Assembly (NCBI GenBank): GCA_020047875.1
Contig: JAIFNE010000041.1
Location: forward strand, 1 to 20,339
From: Hydrogenophaga sp.
Lineage (GTDB): Bacteria > Pseudomonadota > Gammaproteobacteria > Burkholderiales > Burkholderiaceae_C
DNA length: 20,339 bases
Reading direction: 5' to 3'
A program made the translations under genes and the position numbers. The notes beneath the pieces are model-generated. The model searched no databases, was not told the origin of the DNA, and saw nothing but the letters and a program-made list of their open reading frames with translations. This document shows positions 15,167-20,339 of this stretch, piece by piece (the first letter of the stretch is position 1; each line of letters begins with the position of its first letter).

Positions 15167-15811
15167 ATGGCAGCAAACCACTTCGAACAGCTACCGCAAA
15201 CGCACCAGGCATCTCTGGTTCGAGTGTTGGGTACTCATGATCTGGCGCAGGGCTTTTGGGATGGAACAGTGAAGCCAATCGTCGACGGTGGCGAGGTGTA
15301 TGGAATGTGCCCACGCCAAGAGACCGCAAAAAGTTCCAGACTGAGATACGGGAAAAAGCTTGCCAGACACATGGAAAAGGTTGCTGCCCAGGCAACGAAC
15401 CTGCGTTTGCTTCTTGATGCGGAGACGCTACATCGCCTCGCCTTGCCTCCTTGCGACGTGCATTTTCTAGATGATGTTGATGCGCGGCAGTACCGGAATA
15501 TTGAGCGAGTGCGGGACCTGAGGCGGTTGCTGGATGAGCTGGTGGTGGAGATCGGCATTCCTCGCCTTGATCCGGCAAATGCTGATAGCGAGCGGACCGT
15601 AGATTGGGAAATTGAGAAACCTCTGCCCGCCCGCTTGGATTGCTTTCTTGCTTCCTCAGTCTGGCGATGGTTGCGTGATCAGTCCTTGGACGTCAGTCCT
15701 GAAAGGCTGCTTGACGAAGTTTTCGATGTGCTCGGCATTGGCGGCCCAAACGCTACTTACACCGGCAGTGGCTCAATCCGTGACGCCCGAGCGCGGAAGC
15801 TAATCCGGTAG
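15167..15811 (+). CDS. Protein of unknown function (214 residues)
   Basis: Starts MAANHFEQLPQTHQASLVRV 9 bp after the previous stop. It contains a charged helical middle (SSRLRYGKKLARHMEKVAAQ), HFLDDVDARQYRNIERVRDL with RRLLDELVVEIGIP, and the acidic C-terminal part SPERLLDEVFDVLGIGG. No signal peptide or membrane segment is seen. Base and codon use look less GC-biased than the neighbouring genes, hinting at a separate origin. No family is recognised. It is the last gene before a 145-bp gap with a strong dyad. Confidence 0.7.
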   Translation: MAANHFEQLPQTHQASLVRVLGTHDLAQGFWDGTVKPIVDGGEVYGMCPRQETAKSSRLRYGKKLARHMEKVAAQATNLRLLLDAETLHRLALPPCDVHFLDDVDARQYRNIERVRDLRRLLDELVVEIGIPRLDPANADSERTVDWEIEKPLPARLDCFLASSVWRWLRDQSLDVSPERLLDEVFDVLGIGGPNATYTGSGSIRDARARKLIR

Positions 15812-15854
15812 CACGCCCGCCCGCGCCTGTCTAGTGCGGCGCAATCAAGGAACA

Positions 15855-15886
15855 GGCAGCGCGCCGCAATGGCGCCGCGTGCTGCC
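15855..15886. other. Hairpin between the two small-gene operons
   Basis: GGCAGCGCG at 15855-15863 pairs with CGTGCTGCC ending at 15886 (9 bp, one G-T). It lies 44 bp after the stop at 15811 and 71 bp before the alpA start. It lacks a T-run on the plus strand, so an intrinsic terminator is uncertain; an operator is possible. Confidence 0.4.
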
Positions 15887-15925
15887 CTCTTAAAAAATCC
15901 GTCCATGCAATGCATGCCACCTCCT

Positions 15926-15935
15926 GCGCATGCGC
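15926..15935. promoter_or_regulatory. GCGCATGCGC palindrome upstream of alpA
   Basis: A perfect 10-bp palindrome 21 bp before the alpA-type start, with further GCATGC copies just upstream around 15909-15917. The location is suited to autoregulation by the AlpA protein. Inference only. Confidence 0.3.
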
Positions 15936-15956
15936 TTGCATCTACCGGAGAGAAAC

Positions 15957-16247
15957 ATGCACCTGATCAATCCCACGTCACCCGCCACGCCGGTGACCCC
16001 TGATCGGCTGTTGCCGACAGACGAAACCTGCATCCGTGTGGGTTGCGTTTCCAAGTCCACGCTGCTTTCGTGGGTGCGGGCAAAGACGTTCCCCGCTCCC
16101 ATTCCACTGACGCCGGGCGGTACCCGTGTGGCGTTTCTGGAGTCGCAGGTGAACACCTGGATCCAGCAGCGCGCTCAGCTTGCTGCCGAACAGGGTCCAT
16201 CTGCCCGCGCCAAGAGCCCGAACCCGCGTGCGAGGGCTGCCCAATGA
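15957..16247 (+). CDS. AlpA/Xis-like DNA-binding regulator
   Basis: A 96-residue protein with an AlpA/MerR-like winged helix. After a proline-rich N-terminus comes RLLPTDETCIRVGCVSKSTL (17-36) and LSWVRAKTFPAPIPLTPGGTRVAF, then FLESQVNTWIQQR: the usual pattern of helix-turn-helix, F-P-x-P-loop, and the W-containing end helix. Family members act as excisionase or activator of an adjacent integrase or element promoter. The ATG at 15957 has GGAG 8 bases upstream. Its stop overlaps the next start (ATGA at 16244-16247). The C-terminal tail PSARAKSPNPRARAAQ is basic and disordered-looking. Confidence 0.85.
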   Translation: MHLINPTSPATPVTPDRLLPTDETCIRVGCVSKSTLLSWVRAKTFPAPIPLTPGGTRVAFLESQVNTWIQQRAQLAAEQGPSARAKSPNPRARAAQ

Positions 16248-16588
16248 GCTGGAACGGCCCGCACCCCGAACCCAGCCAGGAACAGATCGCCAAGATCATC
16301 CTGGAGTTTGCGAAGAAGCGGTATTTCATCCGCACCTTCGATCGGGACGACCCGTTGTTCAAGTGCGCCCTGGTGCTACCCAAGCTGGGCAAACACGTGA
16401 TGGTCGAGCTGATGCCGTCGCTGGCCTTGCGGGTGCGCGACCACAGCACCGGTGAGATCCTCGCGCAGTCCATGCCCGGCGACTTCGACACCTTGGACGT
16501 GACCGCCCCCGTCATCGAAGAGATGTTCAACAGTTGGAGTGCATCGCGTGCACGTGCAGCCAGTTCAGAGCTGGGCGGTGAGGTATGA
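16244..16588 (+). CDS. Protein of unknown function in the alpA operon
   Basis: A 114-residue soluble protein: MSWNGPHPEPSQEQIAKIIL, FAKKRYFIRTFDRDDPLFKC, LPKLGKHVMVELMPSLALRV and a C-terminal helix. The alternation of a helix and short strands suggests a small alpha/beta fold. No family is recognised. It overlaps the alpA stop and the next start by ATGA, so it is translated as part of a chain. Confidence 0.75.
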   Translation: MSWNGPHPEPSQEQIAKIILEFAKKRYFIRTFDRDDPLFKCALVLPKLGKHVMVELMPSLALRVRDHSTGEILAQSMPGDFDTLDVTAPVIEEMFNSWSASRARAASSELGGEV

Positions 16589-16905
16589 GACACCTTTCCC
16601 TCCGCAAAGGCTCGAAACAGCCACCGAAGCCTGCGCCCTGCCACTGGAACCCGGCCTTCCTGGACGAAAAGAGCGCCGGCGTCACGTGGCACCGCTGCAT
16701 CGAGGCGCTCGACATCTCGAACTCCTATTCGAGAGCGGCGGGCGTGATCCGGGTCGGCCCGTACCACGCCCAGATACATGCGATCTACCACGGGCCTCGC
16801 CACCTGGTGCGATTCTGGGTACGCACGGAGATCGGCAACCATCTGCTGATCTCAGGCAGCCGACAGGGTCTGTTGCCCCTGAACCAGGGCGCTGAACATG
16901 TCTGA
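16585..16905 (+). CDS. Small beta-rich protein of unknown function
   Basis: A 106-residue basic protein: MRHLSLRKGSKQPPKPAPCH, DEKSAGVTWHRCIEALDISN, IRVGPYHAQIHAIYHGPRHLVRFWVRT split into several probable strands, and ISGSRQGLLPLNQGAEHV. The frame begins in the previous stop (ATGA) and its last 8 bases overlap the next gene. The many His and Tyr residues around VGPYHAQIHAIYHG are noticeable. No family recognised. Confidence 0.72.
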   Translation: MRHLSLRKGSKQPPKPAPCHWNPAFLDEKSAGVTWHRCIEALDISNSYSRAAGVIRVGPYHAQIHAIYHGPRHLVRFWVRTEIGNHLLISGSRQGLLPLNQGAEHV

Positions 16906-17257
16906 AAAAGACCAGTTTCACCTGGACCTCGCCCAGTTTCACATCGACGTGCGCGAGCAAGCAAGCCGGGCGCGCGAGCACTACGAAACCACGGGCGATC
17001 GCCTCGCGCTGGACAAGGTGCCGCTGCTGAATCTCACGTGCTACGCGGCCCGATCCGCGGTCGCGTACGCCGCCCAAGCCAACCCGCTGATCTGCGACCT
17101 GCCCAAGCGCTTCACGTTTCTGGGCTCTGACTACCTGCTGATATTTCCCCCTGAAGGAGAGGTGCAGCTTGCAGACCCCCAAACCCATCAGAACCTGTGC
17201 GTCGGTCTCGACGGGTGGGTGGACCCGATGAAGGTCACACCCAAGGCCCGGACCTGA
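16898..17257 (+). CDS. Protein of unknown function closing the alpA operon
   Basis: A 119-residue soluble protein: MSEKDQFHLDLAQFHIDVRE with a helical N-terminus, LLNLTCYAARSAVAYAAQAN, RFTFLGSDYLLIFPPEGEVQ and VGLDGWVDPMKVTPKART. It overlaps the preceding gene by 8 bases and is followed by a 35-bp gap before the S49 peptidase. No domain is recognised. Its acidic-helix/strand arrangement offers no specific function. Confidence 0.74.
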   Translation: MSEKDQFHLDLAQFHIDVREQASRAREHYETTGDRLALDKVPLLNLTCYAARSAVAYAAQANPLICDLPKRFTFLGSDYLLIFPPEGEVQLADPQTHQNLCVGLDGWVDPMKVTPKART

Positions 17258-17292
17258 CCCCCCGCCCACTCCAACCCCTCAAAACAACCACC

Positions 17293-18651
17293 ATGAACAC
17301 TCCGCTGTCACAAGCGCCCGAGCAGGGGCACGCCGCGGCCCTGCACACCCTTTTTCCTGATGGTGTGGCCGCCCTGAACTCAGTCACCGTCCGATCTCAC
17401 GTTGAGCAATTCCTGGCTGCTGAGCGTGAAGCCGCAACCAAAGGCCCGCAAGCCAGCTCAGCGGCCCTGCTGCGCAGTGTGGCGCCCCTGCGCTATGAAC
17501 TGCTGGCCGGTGGCGTGGCCCGCATTGGCTGGGACGGCGCCATGCAGCAGCGGCCCCACCCGATCTTGCGCGCCTTCCTGGGATATGTGGACACGAGCGA
17601 GATTTCTGATGCAGTGCGAGCGGCCGTCGCTGATTCGAAGGTGCGCAGCATCATGCTGGTGGTGGATTCACCCGGCGGTGCCATCACCGGGGTGGCCGAG
17701 CTGGCTGATGTGATCGCAGCGGCGGCAAGCAGCAAACCTGTGGTGGCCCTCACCGATGGTCAGCTGGCCAGCGCCGCCTATTGGGCCGTGAGCGGAGCCA
17801 GCGCCATCTACGGTACCGGCCCCACGGTCACAGCTGGGTCCATCGGCGTGCTGATGGTGCACAGCCACACACCTCGCACCGACGGCACGGTGGTGACCGA
17901 GATCACAGCAGGTAAGTTCAAACGGGTGGGTAGTCCCACCCGCCCGCTGACGGCGGAAGACCAATCACACCTGCAGGAGCGGGTCGATTACCTGACACAG
18001 CTGTTCGTGAACGCGGTGGCAACCAACCGCCGCCTGAGCGCTTCCGCAGTGGGCGGCCAAGAGGGCCGCACCTATGTTGGTCAACAGGCTATCGACGCGG
18101 GTCTATTCGACGGCTTGATGAGCCAAGGCGAGCTGCAGCGCCAGCTGGCCACTGACCCCGGCCGCTTCTTGCGCCGCCGCCCTGGCGCAGTGGCCAGTAA
18201 GCCCGCCGCGGTGAAGCCCGGCAGCGCAGCCAGCGCAAACACCTGGCCGCCCAAGCTGCGGCCAGTGGTGTCGGTGCCCTTGACGCCGGCCACGCTGCTG
18301 AAGGCACCCGGCGAGGCTGAACAAGACCTGCGCGCCGATGCTGCCGAGCGCGTGCGTGTGCACAAGCTCACCACGGGCCGCTGGCCCAAGGTCATGAAAT
18401 GGAAGGCCTGGGAAGAGGCTGGCACAGCGCGCGCCAAGCAGGACGGTTGCACGCTGGCCGAGGCCTTCAAGCGCGAGGGCTACCTGCACCCCTACGCGAG
18501 CCTGCCCGAATCACACAAGCGCGGCACCCCCGGCGCTCTGCCAGCGATTGTGCTGACCAAGCAGCAGCTCGCAGAGCGTGCCGTCGCCTGGTCGCAGTTC
18601 AAGCGCATTGGCATGGGCGCGGCCCTCACCTGGCTGGGTTGGAAAGGCTGA
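17293..18651 (+). CDS. S49-family serine peptidase (SppA / phage head protease type)
   Basis: A 452-residue protein. Residues about 75-290 form a ClpP/crotonase-fold S49 peptidase: MLVVDSPGGAITGVAEL at 121-137, GQLASAAYWAVSGA with probable nucleophile S160, TAGSIGVLMVHSH at 180-192, and AGKFKRVGSPTRPLT with K210 as the likely general base about 50 residues after the serine, matching the Ser-Lys dyad spacing in the family. A Ser/Ala/Pro-rich linker follows, then an unrecognised C-terminal region (about 340-452) with GRWPKVMKWKAWEEAGTA and SHKRGTPGALP. No signal peptide or membrane anchor, so it is not a cellular SppA; phage relatives cleave scaffold and capsid. The ATG at 17293 lacks a good Shine-Dalgarno sequence. 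It is followed by a coiled-coil gene and a tape-measure-like gene; no portal or capsid gene is adjacent. Confidence 0.88.
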   Translation: MNTPLSQAPEQGHAAALHTLFPDGVAALNSVTVRSHVEQFLAAEREAATKGPQASSAALLRSVAPLRYELLAGGVARIGWDGAMQQRPHPILRAFLGYVDTSEISDAVRAAVADSKVRSIMLVVDSPGGAITGVAELADVIAAAASSKPVVALTDGQLASAAYWAVSGASAIYGTGPTVTAGSIGVLMVHSHTPRTDGTVVTEITAGKFKRVGSPTRPLTAEDQSHLQERVDYLTQLFVNAVATNRRLSASAVGGQEGRTYVGQQAIDAGLFDGLMSQGELQRQLATDPGRFLRRRPGAVASKPAAVKPGSAASANTWPPKLRPVVSVPLTPATLLKAPGEAEQDLRADAAERVRVHKLTTGRWPKVMKWKAWEEAGTARAKQDGCTLAEAFKREGYLHPYASLPESHKRGTPGALPAIVLTKQQLAERAVAWSQFKRIGMGAALTWLGWKG

Positions 18652-18748
18652 GCCCACCACCGCCCAAAAAAACCCCCAACGCACGGGCGCAGGCCCATGC
18701 ACTGACCCCAAGCACCCACCGAACCAGTACCCCCAAGGAACCAACACC

Positions 18749-19840
18749 ATGAACCTCAAAAACCTGTTTTCCATCAAGACCAAAACCGAGCAGAGCCCAG
18801 CCATCAAGGCCATGGCCATCCGCGTGGCTACCCTGTCCGGGTGCGAGGCGTTGGCACAAGAGCTGCAGCAGCAGCTGGAGGCGCAGCCCGCACACTCGGC
18901 CGCCTGGCGCCAGCTCGAACGCAAGCTGGCAGAGCTGCAGCGGCTGCAGACTGCGCTGGCGATTGACGAAGACCGGCTGCGCGTGGCCGCCGTGGTCAAG
19001 CGCGACCACGAAGAACACACCAGAGCGCTGAAGGCTGCAGAGGCGCGGCTGAAGGCCGCCACCGAGGCCGCTACCCAGGCCGAGGCGAACCAGGCGGCGC
19101 GCGCCGCCATCGTCGACCAGCTGAGCCAGGAGCTGCTCGCCCTGCGCAGCCAGGCAGACCAAGCAGCCAACGCGGCCGAGGCCCATTTGCGCGCAGTGAT
19201 CACTGGCGAGAGCGGGGAGGCGCAAGAGCTGGAAGCCTTTGAAGCGCTGAAGAAAGCGCAGGTGCACCAGAAAACCAGCAGCGAGCCGCTGGCCGCGCGT
19301 TTGGCCGGCCACGAAGCCGAGCTGCAGCGCTTGGCATCGGTGGCCACCGAGATGGCAGCACAGCTCTCCTCAGCGCAGGACGTGGTGGTGCTGTGCCGCC
19401 TGCAGCTCGCGCGCCTGGAGTACGACCAGGCTGCGCAGCTGGTGGTCGACGCCTACATGAAGCTCCGCGCACTCCCAAGCGCGGACAGCACAGGGCAGTC
19501 CTTCAGGCTCGCCAGCTTGCCACCCGTGAACCTCACTTTTGCAGCTCGCGAGCGGGCCGTGATGGGTGAGCAGCTTTGTGGTGAGCATGCCGGCTTGCGA
19601 GAGTTCGCTTTGGCTGATCTGGTCAAGGCGCTTCAGCCGGCCAATCTGGCCTTGCTGGTTAAACCGGTGCCCAGCGAGAACCCGCTGGCAGAGGATGCAA
19701 CGCCAAGCAGTCCATTCAGCTACCTGCCGGGCTCAATGGAGTACGCCAATGCCATCGAGGCGCAGAAGCGCTCTGCGATGGGCCCCGCGCAGTACGAGGC
19801 GAGCCTGCGCGCTGAGCAGCAGGCGCCGCTGCAAGCCTGA
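18749..19840 (+). CDS. Long coiled-coil protein of unknown function
   Basis: A 363-residue protein. Residues about 25-230 are strongly coiled-coil, rich in Ala, Gln, Glu and Leu (for example ELQQQLEAQPAHSAAWRQLE and LRSQADQAANAAEAHLRAVI). The C-terminal part is globular-looking: SFRLASLPPVNLTFAARERA, LADLVKALQPANLALLVKPV and SPFSYLPGSMEYANAIEAQK. The ATG at 18749 has AAGGA 9 bases upstream. No family is recognised. It sits between an S49 peptidase and a tape-measure-like gene; by position it could be a scaffold-like or structural partner and a substrate of the peptidase, but this is inference. A pair of hairpins follows. Confidence 0.8.
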   Translation: MNLKNLFSIKTKTEQSPAIKAMAIRVATLSGCEALAQELQQQLEAQPAHSAAWRQLERKLAELQRLQTALAIDEDRLRVAAVVKRDHEEHTRALKAAEARLKAATEAATQAEANQAARAAIVDQLSQELLALRSQADQAANAAEAHLRAVITGESGEAQELEAFEALKKAQVHQKTSSEPLAARLAGHEAELQRLASVATEMAAQLSSAQDVVVLCRLQLARLEYDQAAQLVVDAYMKLRALPSADSTGQSFRLASLPPVNLTFAARERAVMGEQLCGEHAGLREFALADLVKALQPANLALLVKPVPSENPLAEDATPSSPFSYLPGSMEYANAIEAQKRSAMGPAQYEASLRAEQQAPLQA

Positions 19841-19846
19841 ACGACC

Positions 19847-19897
19847 AAGGGCTGGCACGCGGCCAGCCCTTTCCCGCTTGCTTCGCGAGCGAAGCGG
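19847..19897 (+). terminator. Two consecutive hairpins before the tape-measure-like gene
   Basis: First hairpin: perfect 10-bp stem AAGGGCTGGC (19847-19856) / GCCAGCCCTT (19862-19871) with only three T after the C-run. Second: CCGCTT...AAGCGG between 19874 and 19897 with inner pairs and one bulge. The first begins 6 bp after the stop at 19840. They may attenuate transcription or protect the mRNA end; the weak T-run makes full termination uncertain. Confidence 0.45.
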
Positions 19898-19919
19898 CTG
19901 CAACCCCTGAAAGAAATCA

Positions 19920-20339
19920 ATGACCACGCAGAAAATCCGCTACGACATCGAAGCTGCCGTGTCCGGCAACAGCGAAGTCAACGCCCTGGCCGCGTCCCTC
20001 GAAGGCCTGGCGGGAACCCTCGAGGATGATCTCAAAACCCAGGCGCTGGCCAGTGCCGCTGCCTTGCGCCAGCTCGGCGAAAAGCAAACCGCCATCGACA
20101 CCTTCCGCCGCCTCAAGATCGAGACCGAAGGCGCCTCCACCAGCCTGCGCGAAGCCCAAACCGCCGCCCAGCAGCTCGGCCAGAAACTCGCCGCCAGCGA
20201 AGCCCCCACCCGCGCCCAGGCCGGCCAGCTGCAGCGCCTGCGCGACAGCGTGCGCGCCGCCAAAACCGAGCTGCAGCAAAAGACCGTGGCGCTCGACCAG
20301 AGCCGCGGCGCGCTCAGTGCTTATGGCGTCAGCAGCGAC
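19920..20339 (+). CDS. Phage tail tape-measure-like protein (N-terminal part)
   Basis: The frame starts at the ATG at 19920 and is open to the window edge (140 residues seen). MTTQKIRYDIEAAVSGNSEV, LAASLEGLAGTLEDDLKTQA and the repeated Leu/Ala/Gln heptads up to LDQSRGALSAYGV are the kind of N-terminus seen in tape-measure proteins of phages and prophages in Burkholderiales. Tape-measure proteins set tail length and are delivered with the DNA. The Shine-Dalgarno sequence is weak. No tail tube or assembly-chaperone gene precedes it, which is unusual. The assignment relies on sequence style, because only the coiled-coil start is visible; another long coiled-coil protein is possible. Confidence 0.65.
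   Translation, partial: MTTQKIRYDIEAAVSGNSEVNALAASLEGLAGTLEDDLKTQALASAAALRQLGEKQTAIDTFRRLKIETEGASTSLREAQTAAQQLGQKLAASEAPTRAQAGQLQRLRDSVRAAKTELQQKTVALDQSRGALSAYGVSSD

Overview
The window comes from a GC-rich betaproteobacterial chromosome, most likely of the Comamonadaceae (Burkholderiales). The support is the conserved order gyrA-serC-pheA-tyrA-aroA/cmk-rpsA on the minus strand, the ompA-ubiG-gph-ssrA order on the plus strand, and a tmRNA tag reading ANDERFALAA. The family assignment is inferred from gene order and protein style; no search was run.

Region 1 (1-8863, minus strand) is housekeeping: DNA gyrase A, phosphoserine aminotransferase, the bifunctional P-protein, prephenate dehydrogenase, an EPSP synthase-cytidylate kinase fusion, and the start of ribosomal protein S1. 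Genes are tightly packed and several overlap or nearly abut. tyrA is broken by two separate frame-changing lesions, each fitting a short deletion of the same size class, so it is either a true pseudogene or a sequence error.

Region 2 (8864-11980, plus strand) holds an OmpA-family outer-membrane protein with a strong terminator, then ubiG and gph overlapping by ATGA, then the tmRNA gene ssrA.

Region 3 (11981 to the end, plus strand) is an integrated mobile element that uses the 3' end of ssrA as its attachment site; only one end is in the window. It starts with a cluster of GGGGGT repeats and a P4-type tyrosine recombinase. A gene-free stretch of about 680 bp follows. It contains 11-bp tandem repeats, two perfect palindromes and a structured segment that I read as a C4/P4-CI-like antisense RNA immunity locus: a roughly 67-nt hairpin RNA exposes TTCTTA, and two flanking hairpins each show CGTAAGAA in the loop. 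After it come a run of small unknown genes (14066-15811), an AlpA-type regulator heading an overlapping run of small unknown genes (15957-17257), an S49 (SppA/phage head protease-like) peptidase with a novel C-terminal extension, a coiled-coil protein, and the beginning of a phage tail tape-measure-like protein. No terminase, portal, capsid, tail tube or primase gene is visible.

The most interesting points are the antisense-RNA-like immunity region, the unusual S49 peptidase / coiled-coil / tape-measure combination in an ssrA island, and the doubly lesioned tyrA.
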